A DNA stretch of 64,000 nt. Source: Paenibacillus aestuarii. GTDB taxonomy: Bacteria; Bacillota; Bacilli; Paenibacillales; NBRC-103111. The first letter of the stretch is position 1; every line of letters starts with the position of its first letter. The translations under genes and the position numbers were made by a program. Below the pieces are notes generated by a model that searched no databases, was not told where the DNA came from, and worked only from the letters and a program-made list of their open reading frames with translations. The stretch lies in NCBI RefSeq assembly GCF_027789125.1, contig NZ_JAQFVF010000089.1:306143-370142 (forward strand), read 5' to 3'. This document shows positions 1-7,505 of this stretch, in pieces.

Positions 1-798
1 GGCGACATCATCTATACGGGCTTCGTTTCGCCGGGCACGCCGGAATGCGAGCATCCGGCGCAAGCTTTTGAACAAGCCGTTCATGCGGCTGCATCCCGGG
101 GCATCCCGTGGGCGTTCGTGTTCGGCAACCACGACTCGGAGAAAGGGATCACCCGGGAGGAGCTCATGAACGCTGCTTTGTCGCTGCCGCACACGGTCGC
201 CCGGCGCGGCCCGCAGGCACTGAGCGGCGTCGGTAATTATACGCTGCAGATTAACGGTTCAGAAGGCGAGCCTGCGGCCGTTCTGTACTTTTTGGACTCC
301 GGCGATCACGCCGCCGTGGAGCATATCCCCGGCTACGACTGGATACGCCGGGACCAAGTCAACTGGTACGCGGAGGAAGCCCGCAACCTGCGTGATCGTT
401 TAAGCGGCAGCCTGCTGCCTGCGCTCGCTTTTTTTCATATCCCATTGCCCGAATACAATGAAGTGTGGAAACGCGAGACGTGCTACGGGCACAAATTCGA
501 AGACGTCTGCTGTCCCCGTTTGAATTCCGGCTTATTTACCGCTATGGTCGAAGCCGGAGATGTCATCGGCACCTTTGTCGGGCACGATCATATCAATGAC
601 TACTGGGGCGAGATGCACGGCATCCGCCTCTGCTACGGCCGTGCGACCGGGTACAACACATACGGCCGGGAAGGGTTTCCGCGCGGAGCGCGCATCATTC
701 GCTTGCGCGAAGGCGAGCGAACCTTCACAACGTGGCTTCGCCTCGCGGATGGCACCGTCGTCACCGAACAGCCCGAGCATGCGCCAAGCGTGGAATAG
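1..798 (+). CDS. Metallophosphoesterase, 5' end outside window
   Basis: The reading frame is open from the first base, so about 265 C-terminal residues are present and the start lies upstream. Metal-ligand motifs of calcineurin-like phosphoesterases are visible: GDIIYTG at the extreme start, FGNHDSE near residue 41, FFHIPLPE near residue 143 and GHDHINDYW near residue 190. The segment after GNHD (REELMNAALSLPH...GVGNY) resembles the Dcr2/purple-acid-phosphatase-29-like branch. It probably hydrolyses a phosphomonoester using a two-metal centre; the substrate is unknown. No signal peptide can be judged because the N-terminus is missing. A hairpin terminator follows. Confidence 0.85.
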   Translation, partial: GDIIYTGFVSPGTPECEHPAQAFEQAVHAAASRGIPWAFVFGNHDSEKGITREELMNAALSLPHTVARRGPQALSGVGNYTLQINGSEGEPAAVLYFLDSGDHAAVEHIPGYDWIRRDQVNWYAEEARNLRDRLSGSLLPALAFFHIPLPEYNEVWKRETCYGHKFEDVCCPRLNSGLFTAMVEAGDVIGTFVGHDHINDYWGEMHGIRLCYGRATGYNTYGREGFPRGARIIRLREGERTFTTWLRLADGTVVTEQPEHAPSVE

Positions 799-828
799 CA
801 CCGCCAACTAGCACGAGACAACGAACAC

Positions 829-870
829 AGGCACTCTCTGCACCTATCATGGGTGCGGGAGTGCCTTTTT
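829..870 (+). terminator. Rho-independent terminator after the phosphoesterase
   Basis: The arms AGGCACTC and GAGTGCCT enclose a second short stem (TGCACC/GGGTGC) and are followed by TTTTTG. It ends the phosphoesterase transcript. Confidence 0.8.
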
Positions 871-892
871 GTGTCCCAAACTGAAATTTCGA

Positions 893-921
893 TTGACATC
901 GCTAGGTCGCCGGCATAGAAT
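893..921 (+). promoter_or_regulatory. Sigma-A-type promoter of the DMT permease
   Basis: TTGACA at 893-898 and TAGAAT at 916-921 are separated by 17 bp. This is a near-consensus housekeeping promoter placed about 65 bp before the permease start. Confidence 0.65.
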
Positions 922-987
922 AGTCAACAAACAACATGATTTCAAATAAATCAACAAGATGTCAAAACATGAAAGGAGATGATCCAC

Positions 988-1845
988 TTGCTGATTTCGC
1001 TCCTGCTTGTCGTCGCCTCCGGGCTCGCCCATGCGGTTTGGAGCTTGTTCACCAAATGCAGCCGCAATAAAAGCGTGTTTCTCTGGTCTATCGTGATGGG
1101 CTCAACGATCGCACTCCTGCCTTATCTTATTCATGAGCTGTGGCGTCACCCGCTGTCTGTTTCCGCTTACTTATTGATGCTGCTCTCAGCCGCCTTTCAG
1201 GCTGTGTACGCCCTGCTGCTCACGCAAACATACAAAATGGGCGACCTCTCCCAGGTATACCCGATTATGCGGGGCACAAGCACCTTGCTTATCCCGATCG
1301 GCGGCGTTTTGTTCTTGCATGAGTCGCTATCGCTTTGCGGATGGATCGGCCTGCTCTGCATGGTGTGCGGCTTCGTCTTCCTGAGCGGCGTCTGGAATGG
1401 CCGTCAACGCCAACTGACAGCATCGGCGACACGAAAGCCGTTCCTTATGGCCTTATGCGTTGGCGTGACAACAACCTGCTATGTTTTTGTCGATAAGCTC
1501 AATCTCCAGCATATTTCCGCGATTTCCTTGCTGGAAATCACCAACATCGGCTTCATTGCGGGACTCACGCCACTCGTCATCAAATCGTGGGAAATCCGCG
1601 CGGAATGGAAGCAAAACAGGTGGATCATCCTGCTTGGCACGATCCTCAATCCGGGATCATATCTTTTATTTTTATTTGCCATACAGCATGCTCCTGTTGC
1701 GCATATTTCCCCCGTCCGGGAAATCGGCACACTCTTCGCCACTTTGCTTGGCATTGTTATACTCAAAGAAGCACAAGGCCTGCGTCGCATCACCTGCTCC
1801 ATTATCATCACGGCAGGGATTATGCTCATTGGCATTTTCGGCTGA
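988..1845 (+). CDS. DMT/EamA-family membrane transporter
   Basis: A hydrophobic protein of about 285 residues with roughly ten membrane segments and the two-repeat pattern of drug/metabolite transporters (EamA). In the first half, QVYPIMRGTSTLLIPIGGVLFLHE, read as the segment around residues 90-112, is typical of the conserved loop and helix before the middle of the fold; the second half repeats it with VAHISPVREIGTLF. The start is set at TTG 988 because AAGGAG (973-978) lies nine bases upstream, whereas the in-frame ATG at 979 directly abuts that ribosome binding site. Substrate unknown. It probably shares a transcript with the MBL hydrolase 60 bp downstream. Confidence 0.8.
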   Translation: MLISLLLVVASGLAHAVWSLFTKCSRNKSVFLWSIVMGSTIALLPYLIHELWRHPLSVSAYLLMLLSAAFQAVYALLLTQTYKMGDLSQVYPIMRGTSTLLIPIGGVLFLHESLSLCGWIGLLCMVCGFVFLSGVWNGRQRQLTASATRKPFLMALCVGVTTTCYVFVDKLNLQHISAISLLEITNIGFIAGLTPLVIKSWEIRAEWKQNRWIILLGTILNPGSYLLFLFAIQHAPVAHISPVREIGTLFATLLGIVILKEAQGLRRITCSIIITAGIMLIGIFG

Positions 1846-1904
1846 GGCGGTGACGGGGTACATATGATTTTGATATTCAACTTTATAAAAGGAGGCTGTA
1901 CAAC

Positions 1905-2714
1905 ATGCACATTCATTTTCTGGGCACGGCTGCTTTCGAAGGGATTCCCTCCCTCTTCTGCGAATGCCGCACATGCGCGCAAGCCCGTGAACGAGGCGGC
2001 CGTAACATTCGTTCCCGCACCTCGGTTCTGATTGACGGAGAGCTTAAGGTCGATTTTCCGCCGGATACGTTTTATCATTCGCTGCAATACGGAATCACGC
2101 TGAACGCAATCAAAGATTTGCTGATCACTCATGCTCACTCCGATCATTTGTATGCCGAGGACATGGTGATCCGGGCCGCAGGCTATGCACAATACGGTGG
2201 TCAACCTATCCATGTGTATGCGCATGATTTACCAATTCGCCTCAGCACCCATGCACTGATTGGGGAAAAGCACGACTACCGCTTCCATCGCGTGCTCCCT
2301 TTCGAGCCCATGCAGACGCAAACGGCGACAATCGTGCCTCTGCTGGCAGCTCATGATCCCCAGGAAACATGCCTGCTCTATCTGATCGAAAAAGATGGCA
2401 AAACCGTGCTGTACGGCAACGATAGCGGCTGGTTCCCGGAGCAAACGTGGCGCTACCTAAACGATGTGAAGCTGGATGCAGCTATCCTGGAATGCACCGT
2501 AGGCCGAAGTTCGCACCGGAGCAGCCATATGAACATTGACGCCGTACTCGAAACCAAAGCCTGGATGACAGAGCACACTGTCCTCAAGCCGAACGCTCCC
2601 GTCATTGTGACGCATTTCTCGCATAATGCACACTTGCTTCACGAGGAGCTGGTTGAGATCTTTCAGCCCAACGGCATTCAGGTCGCTTACGACGGACTCA
2701 TCGTTACGATTTAA
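1905..2714 (+). CDS. MBL-fold metallo-hydrolase, PhnP-like
   Basis: A 269-residue metallo-beta-lactamase-fold protein. The zinc-binding HxHxDH motif appears as THAHSDHL near residue 75, with further ligands suggested by AHDPQET and the YGNDSGW segment. CxC-containing N-terminal sequence (CECRTC) resembles the extra zinc site of PhnP-type cyclic phosphodiesterases. The family hydrolyses phosphodiesters such as phosphoribosyl cyclic phosphate, but no other phn gene is nearby, so the substrate is not assigned. A strong AAAGGAGG site precedes the ATG. It follows the DMT permease closely and may be co-transcribed with it. Confidence 0.8.
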   Translation: MHIHFLGTAAFEGIPSLFCECRTCAQARERGGRNIRSRTSVLIDGELKVDFPPDTFYHSLQYGITLNAIKDLLITHAHSDHLYAEDMVIRAAGYAQYGGQPIHVYAHDLPIRLSTHALIGEKHDYRFHRVLPFEPMQTQTATIVPLLAAHDPQETCLLYLIEKDGKTVLYGNDSGWFPEQTWRYLNDVKLDAAILECTVGRSSHRSSHMNIDAVLETKAWMTEHTVLKPNAPVIVTHFSHNAHLLHEELVEIFQPNGIQVAYDGLIVTI

Positions 2715-2729
2715 TGCACCCAATATGAA

Positions 2730-2771
2730 AAGGGCTGGCAATCAGAGACATCCCTCTGACCACTAGCCCTT
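2730..2771 (-). terminator. Terminator of the amine oxidase-ridA-tatA operon
   Basis: Arms AAGGGCT and AGCCCTT enclose a second stem (TCAGAG/CTCTGA). Read on the minus strand the hairpin is followed by TTTTC, so it best serves tatA. The plus-strand side lacks a T tract. Confidence 0.7.
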
Positions 2772-2788
2772 CCCCCTACACCCCTCCA

Positions 2789-3001
2789 TTACGCCTTCGC
2801 CTTCTCCATCAGCGGCTCGGCCGGCTCTTTACTGTCCGGCTGTTCGCCTTTTTCGGCAACCAGATCTCTTGCCGAATTTTTGAACTCATGCAGCGTGCGT
2901 CCGACCGCACGCCCAAGCTCAGGCAGCTTGGAAGGGCCAAAGAGCACCAGCACTACAAAGAGAATAAGCATCAGTCCAGGAAAGCCGATATTTTGAAGCA
3001 T
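2789..3001 (-). CDS. tatA: Twin-arginine translocase subunit TatA
   Basis: A 70-residue protein with one N-terminal membrane helix (about residues 7-21), the conserved FGPSKLPELGRAVG hinge, and an amphipathic helix (TLHEFKNSARDL) followed by a charged tail. This is the canonical TatA/TatE layout. TatA oligomers form the export pore for folded proteins carrying twin-arginine signals. It is the last gene of the unit that starts with the twin-arginine amine oxidase, 19 bp after the ridA-like gene, so it is probably dedicated to that substrate. A TatC gene lies on the opposite strand about 2.7 kb away. Confidence 0.93.
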   Translation of the reverse strand: MLQNIGFPGLMLILFVVLVLFGPSKLPELGRAVGRTLHEFKNSARDLVAEKGEQPDSKEPAEPLMEKAKA

Positions 3002-3020
3002 GTATCATCACTCCATTTCT

Positions 3021-3581
3021 TTAGTCTTGGTTATGGTGTTTCGGGTAAACCGCTACCGCCTCGATCTCGATCAGCCAATCAGCGTTAACCAGACCAGCAA
3101 CGCCCACTGTCGACCGCGCCGGTTTCACAGGATTCGCCTCCGTGCCGAAAAATTGGGCGTAAGCGTCAAACCAGCCTTGATAATCAAATTTATTATCTTT
3201 ACTCGGATCAGCTATCAAATACACGCGCAAATAGGTGACATCCGCAAGGGTCAATCCTTTTTCCTTCAACTGGCTTTCAATCGATTTCAAAATGCCTATG
3301 CCCTGTGTCTTCGTATCGCCATACCGTTCGTACACGGTTTTGCCTTCCTTGTTGAGCACGGGAGGGGTCGTGCCGCTCGTAAATAGATAGGACGAGCCGG
3401 ACGGTACGGATACACCGCTAGAAATCGAAGATGCCGGACTTCCATAAAATTCCACTTCATTGATCGGCTCTGCCGAATATTTGTTGGATTTCTCCGCATC
3501 GTCCGCATAAGCACTGGCAGCAATTAGGCTGGAACCTACGACAGCTGCAGCGATCAGCTTCATTTTTTTCGTTATCATCAT
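3021..3581 (-). CDS. RidA/YjgF-family protein with a Sec-type signal peptide
   Basis: The 186-residue product has a classic signal peptide: MMITKKMK, a hydrophobic core and an ASAYA cleavage site near residue 26. The rest is a RidA (UK114) domain. The arginine that anchors the substrate carboxylate is present in PARSTVGVAG (Arg156), and the conserved end of the fold is seen in DWLIEIEAVAV. RidA proteins are normally cytosolic and hydrolyse reactive imine/enamine intermediates. Here the protein seems exported, and it is encoded 19 bp downstream of an exported flavin amine oxidase whose primary product would be an imine. Pairing of the two is inferred from context. Confidence 0.85.
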   Translation of the reverse strand: MMITKKMKLIAAAVVGSSLIAASAYADDAEKSNKYSAEPINEVEFYGSPASSISSGVSVPSGSSYLFTSGTTPPVLNKEGKTVYERYGDTKTQGIGILKSIESQLKEKGLTLADVTYLRVYLIADPSKDNKFDYQGWFDAYAQFFGTEANPVKPARSTVGVAGLVNADWLIEIEAVAVYPKHHNQD

Positions 3582-3600
3582 TGGGATCGCTCCTTCTCCT

Positions 3601-5208
3601 CTATTCCTTCATCACGCGCTCGTGCAGTTCCGTCACGACTTTCCGCGCCGACTCGATCGCACCGGCCTGCCAAGCCGTAATGTAGCTGATATGCTCCCCA
3701 GCCAAGTAAATGCGGCCATCCGGCTTGCACAGGGTCGGATAGTACGTCTTGCGATCATCTGCCGTATAGGCGACCCAGCCGCCAAGATTATATTTGATCT
3801 TTTTCCAATCCACGGAGAACGAAGCTTCAAATTCTTTGAAATATTGCGGATGAATCTTAGCCCCTTGGCTAAGGGCGTAATCCTCGCGCTGGGCAACCGT
3901 CATTTTACCGAGCTTATCGGCATTGGCGCCGAAGGCATAATACCCGAGCAGCAGCCCTTTTTTGGCAAAGTAGTCAGTCGGCGGGTAATAAATGCTGGAA
4001 ATATCCATATTCGTCAAGGTGTTGCCGCCAAAAATATGCTCATCCTCTTCCCAGAACCTGCGCTTGAATTGCAGTCCGATTTTGCCGGCAGAAGCATAGC
4101 TGATTTTGGAAATCGCCGTCGCCATCTCAGCGGAGAAGTTCGCCTTAATCTCTTTTAGCACCGATAACGGGATCGTGCAGATGCAATAATCGCCAGTAAC
4201 TTCTTTCAGCGCCCCGCTGTTCAAATCTTTATACTTGACACGAACGCCGTCGGTAGACTGAATGATCTCCTGCACCTCTGCGTGGAATTGGATGCGGTCG
4301 CTGACTTTTTTCTCAAATGCCTTGGCAATCATATCCATGCCGCCTACCGGGTGGAACATCATCATTTGTTGATCATACGAATATTCGCTGCTAAAAAACT
4401 GCCCAAAACCGGAATTAATGATCGCTTTCAAGCTAAACGGATCTTTTCGTACACCGGCATCCAGTTTGCCGCCGGGCTCTTCGATATATCCGGCTCTTTC
4501 CGAGCCTTTATAGAACAAATCCGCGTTCAAATCCCCTTCCGACTTCAAAAAAGCAACCAGTTTCGCCTTCTCCTCCGAAGTTAACGGAAGGTCAAGCGCT
4601 TTTTGATTGACGGCTTTCGCCAGCATCTCGGAAACATAGCCTTTCACGTCCGCTTTCGCTTGACGCTTCGGCACTTTGACGCCCGAGAGCTCCCCGACAT
4701 TTTCGTTATAGTAATAGCCGCTTTCATTCACATTGTTGAACGGTTCGATAGCAACGCCGAATTTGCGGGCATATTCCAAAGTGACATGGAATTGCGGGAT
4801 CCGCATCGGCCCAGCATTAAAATAAAGGCCGTTATCAAAGCGGGCTACCTGCTTCACGCCGCCGATTTCGGTGACCGTTGTGCCCCGGCGGACCGTCCAA
4901 GCTCGCCCTCCGGCACGCGCTCTGGCTTCCAGAATCGTGCAGTCATACCCGGCACCGCCCAGCTCATACGCTGCCGTCATGCCGGCAATTCCGGCGCCAA
5001 GAATGATAATCTTTTTACCGCTGCGGCCTGATAAAGTCAGATCACCGCCTGAAGGTGGCGTGTATGCTGCAGCCTTCATCGTTTCCGGAGAAAGCAAGCC
5101 CAGAGTGCCCATGACACTGAACAGCGCAGCCGATCCCCCGATTTTGCCGACAGTCGTTAGAAACTGCCTGCGCGTTATTTGCTCTTCTCTTATCAGTGTG
5201 TTCTCCAT
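3601..5208 (-). CDS. Tat-exported flavin amine oxidase / L-amino acid oxidase-like
   Basis: A 535-residue protein beginning with a twin-arginine signal (ITRRQFLTTVGKIGG, Arg13-Arg14) and hydrophobic stretch. The FAD-binding Rossmann motif ILGAGIAGMTAAYEL lies near residue 70, followed by LEARARAGGRAW. The C-terminal FAD contact GRIYLAGEHISYITAWQAG is also present. These mark the flavin monoamine oxidase superfamily, including bacterial L-amino acid oxidases. The enzyme would oxidise an amine or amino acid to an imine with release of peroxide, outside the membrane. It heads an operon with ridA-like and tatA genes. Exact substrate is not evident from sequence. Confidence 0.88.
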   Translation of the reverse strand: MENTLIREEQITRRQFLTTVGKIGGSAALFSVMGTLGLLSPETMKAAAYTPPSGGDLTLSGRSGKKIIILGAGIAGMTAAYELGGAGYDCTILEARARAGGRAWTVRRGTTVTEIGGVKQVARFDNGLYFNAGPMRIPQFHVTLEYARKFGVAIEPFNNVNESGYYYNENVGELSGVKVPKRQAKADVKGYVSEMLAKAVNQKALDLPLTSEEKAKLVAFLKSEGDLNADLFYKGSERAGYIEEPGGKLDAGVRKDPFSLKAIINSGFGQFFSSEYSYDQQMMMFHPVGGMDMIAKAFEKKVSDRIQFHAEVQEIIQSTDGVRVKYKDLNSGALKEVTGDYCICTIPLSVLKEIKANFSAEMATAISKISYASAGKIGLQFKRRFWEEDEHIFGGNTLTNMDISSIYYPPTDYFAKKGLLLGYYAFGANADKLGKMTVAQREDYALSQGAKIHPQYFKEFEASFSVDWKKIKYNLGGWVAYTADDRKTYYPTLCKPDGRIYLAGEHISYITAWQAGAIESARKVVTELHERVMKE

Positions 5209-5285
5209 GCTCTCATCTCCCTGGTCAAGTTTGGCGAAGCTTTACCCTAAACTTACCAACCCGAGATGCATTCGTCTATATTATG

Positions 5286-5302
5286 TGTAAGACTATATAA
5301 CA
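5286..5302. promoter_or_regulatory. GlnR/TnrA-type operator, distal site
   Basis: TGTAAGACTATATAACA matches the 17-bp nitrogen-control consensus TGTNANAWWWTNTNACA with one mismatch. It lies just downstream of a possible minus-strand -10 element (TATAAT, 5311 to 5306), so binding there would be expected to block the amine oxidase promoter. Confidence 0.65.
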
Positions 5303-5391
5303 TAAATTATACTTATATTAAGATTGAAATCGTTTATTTGAACAATTCGGACGTCAATGCTACAATCATTATATTGTCAATGTCATAATTA

Positions 5392-5408
5392 TGTTATATT
5401 ACCTTACA
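5392..5408. promoter_or_regulatory. GlnR/TnrA-type operator, proximal site
   Basis: TGTTATATTACCTTACA matches TGTNANAWWWTNTNACA with one mismatch. It ends 17 bp before the MerR-family start codon and overlaps the likely plus-strand -10 region (a possible -35, TTGTCA, is at 5374-5379). This suggests autoregulation. Confidence 0.65.
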
Positions 5409-5425
5409 TATCTGGAGGTGGGATG

Positions 5426-5659
5426 ATGTCAATTACGACGAAAAAAGTGATTCAGATCGGGGTGGTTAGTGAGCTTACCGGGTTAACCGAGCGGCAAATC
5501 CGCTACTACGAGGACAGGAAGTTGATTTTTCCGGACCGAAGTAAAGGACGCGTGCGCAAATATTCATTTGAAGATATCCAAAAAATTATGGACATTCACA
5601 CGAAATTGACTGATGGATATCAGACTGTTGAACTGAAACGCATGTTAGCCGGAACATGA
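5426..5659 (+). CDS. Short MerR-family regulator related to GlnR/TnrA
   Basis: A 77-residue DNA-binding protein. The winged helix of the GlnR/TnrA branch is clear: VSELTGLTERQIRYYEDRKLIFPDRS, then GRVRKYSFEDI. It stops after the first part of the dimer helix, so it is shorter than TnrA (about 110) and GlnR (about 135) and lacks their C-terminal glutamine-synthetase-sensing region. GGAGG at 5414-5418 favours the ATG at 5426 over the one at 5423. It is divergent from the amine oxidase operon, and two GlnR/TnrA-type boxes lie between them. It is 16 bp upstream of tatC, so the two are probably co-transcribed. Confidence 0.82.
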   Translation: MSITTKKVIQIGVVSELTGLTERQIRYYEDRKLIFPDRSKGRVRKYSFEDIQKIMDIHTKLTDGYQTVELKRMLAGT

Positions 5660-5675
5660 AAGAGGGGGAATTCTT

Positions 5676-6422
5676 ATGCCCAAATATGACGCAATGACGG
5701 TCGTTGAACATTTATCCGAACTGCGCACGAGGATCATCCGCATACTCATTGTGCTCATGCTCGCCATGATTGCCGGATTCTTCCTTGCCCAGCGCATCCT
5801 GATTTATTTCAAAACGGTACCACCGGCTTCCGTAATCGCCTGGCATGCTTTTTCACCCATGGACGGCCTGCGTATTTATATGATGCTTGCTTTTGTCATC
5901 GCCTTGGCTTGCACATTGCCATTCATCCTGTACCAACTGTGGGGATTCGTCAAGAACGGATTGACGCCCGATGAACAACGTGCCGCACTCACCTATATCC
6001 CGTATACGTTTCTTTGTTTCATTATCGGATTAAGCTTTGCCTACTTCGTTGTTTTCCCGATGTGCATGAAATTTACGACCGGCATCTCCGATCGCTTGGG
6101 GCTAGTTCCAACCTATGGCGTTGCCCAGTATTTCGGCTTCATGCTGAACATCATCCTGCCCTTATCGTTGGCTTTCGAGCTGCCGATCATCGTTATGTTC
6201 CTCACCAAGCTGCGGCTGCTCAATCCGCTCCTGCTCCACAAATTCCGCAGATATGCCTACCTGGTGCTCGTCATCACAGCCAGCCTCATCTCCCCGCCAG
6301 ACCTCGTGTCGCATCTGATGGTGGCTATCCCCATGTTCGGTTTATATGAGATCAGCGTCGTCTTATCACGCGTCGTCCATCGCCAGCAGCTGCAAAAAGC
6401 CCACCTGACAGCACTGATTTAG
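5676..6422 (+). CDS. tatC: Twin-arginine translocase subunit TatC
   Basis: A 248-residue membrane protein with six predicted helices. The N-terminal MTVVEHLSELRTRI is the TatC signature involved in twin-arginine signal recognition, and FxYFVVFPMCMKF and the ISPPDLVSHLMVAIPM segment are typical. TatC is the receptor for twin-arginine precursors and works with TatA. The gene sits beside the short GlnR-like regulator and opposite an operon containing tatA and a Tat substrate, which points to a locus-specific Tat pair like those of Bacillus. Confidence 0.94.
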   Translation: MPKYDAMTVVEHLSELRTRIIRILIVLMLAMIAGFFLAQRILIYFKTVPPASVIAWHAFSPMDGLRIYMMLAFVIALACTLPFILYQLWGFVKNGLTPDEQRAALTYIPYTFLCFIIGLSFAYFVVFPMCMKFTTGISDRLGLVPTYGVAQYFGFMLNIILPLSLAFELPIIVMFLTKLRLLNPLLLHKFRRYAYLVLVITASLISPPDLVSHLMVAIPMFGLYEISVVLSRVVHRQQLQKAHLTALI

Positions 6423-6515
6423 GGCTTCCCACTCATTTTAAGCTGGGAATATTTGCTGTATATTGACTACAATGCCACAAGCTATTCATGACTGGTAACA
6501 GGGGGAGACGCGTGC

Positions 6516-7403
6516 ATGCGCATTGAACAGTTGCTGTACATCGTTGAAATCAGTCAAACCGGGTCGATCTCCTTAGCAGCCGAAAGGCTGCACGTATCCC
6601 AGCCCAACATCAGTCAAGCCATTGTCAGTCTTGAGGAAGAATTGGGCGTCAAGCTGTTCAAACGCTCGCGATTTGGCGCAACGCCGACGGAGGACGGCAG
6701 CTTGATTATTCAGAAAGCCGAGGAGATTCTGAACAAGCTCGAAGAGCTGAAGGAAACGGCCAGCCTGAATGCCTCGCAGCTGTCAGGTCCGCTCTCGATC
6801 GCCTCCGACCCGAGCTTATGCCTGAGCGTGCTGCCTTCCGCTCTTGCCATATTTAATGCCAACTGCCCTTGCGTCGAGCTGGAATTGATGGAAATGGATT
6901 TCCCGCAAATTCGCCAGGAGGTGCTCGGCGGCAAAGTCGATATCGGACTGGTTGGCGTGCCCCGGCATTACCAAGAATTGAGCGGACAGCTTGCGATGGA
7001 GCCCTTATTCGAAAGCCGTCTGATGGCCTGCGTCGGGAAGGATTCCGAGTTTGCCGACCGTGGCTCCATCACCTTCGAAGAGCTCGTCCATCACCCCCTG
7101 CTCGTGAATTCCGAGCCAATCATCCAGACGCTGCACAAATACGGCAGCCCGAACATTTTATTTAAGCTGGGCAATTCTGAAGCCGCCAAGCGAGTCATTT
7201 CTGAAGGCATTGCCATCGGCTTTTACACGGAAATCGGGCTGAAATACGACCCCTATGTGATGACGGGCAGCATGATTCCGCTTGAAATTGCAGGCAACGA
7301 CGTTGATGTCATCTTCTGTTCACTCCGCCTGAAAACTCGCCACCACACCTTACCCGGCAAAGAGTTTATGAAGGAGCTCAAAGCTGTAATCAACGATCTG
7401 TAA
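6516..7403 (+). CDS. LysR-family transcriptional regulator
   Basis: A 295-residue protein with the standard LysR layout: N-terminal helix-turn-helix (IVEISQTGSISLAAERLHVSQPNISQAIVSLEEELGVKLF, about residues 8-46) and a periplasmic-binding-like effector domain from about residue 90. A GGGGGAGA site precedes the ATG. Its effector and targets are not clear; no gene is transcribed divergently from it. The preceding tatC is 93 bp away, with only a small hairpin (TTCCCA/TGGGAA) between. Confidence 0.88.
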   Translation: MRIEQLLYIVEISQTGSISLAAERLHVSQPNISQAIVSLEEELGVKLFKRSRFGATPTEDGSLIIQKAEEILNKLEELKETASLNASQLSGPLSIASDPSLCLSVLPSALAIFNANCPCVELELMEMDFPQIRQEVLGGKVDIGLVGVPRHYQELSGQLAMEPLFESRLMACVGKDSEFADRGSITFEELVHHPLLVNSEPIIQTLHKYGSPNILFKLGNSEAAKRVISEGIAIGFYTEIGLKYDPYVMTGSMIPLEIAGNDVDVIFCSLRLKTRHHTLPGKEFMKELKAVINDL

Positions 7404-7446
7404 GCCGAAGCGCCTGCCTCCACAAAACGCTCTCCTTCGCAATAAA

Positions 7447-7486
7447 GACCCTGCCTCAGTCCTAATCGGACAAAGGCAGGGTCATT
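7447..7486 (-). terminator. Terminator of the polysaccharide lyase gene
   Basis: A 10-bp stem (GACCCTGCCT/AGGCAGGGTC) is followed on the minus strand by TTTATT. It lies between convergent genes and may also stop the LysR transcript. Confidence 0.75.
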
Positions 7487-7505
7487 ACATTGGCAAGCCG
7501 TCAAA

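Noticed and set aside
1479..2225. 248-residue minus-strand frame
   Set aside because: Runs antisense through the DMT and MBL genes, both of which have clear family motifs and ribosome binding sites.
6425..6452. Terminator after tatC
   Set aside because: TTCCCA/TGGGAA is a short stem with a long loop and no T run; too weak to call.
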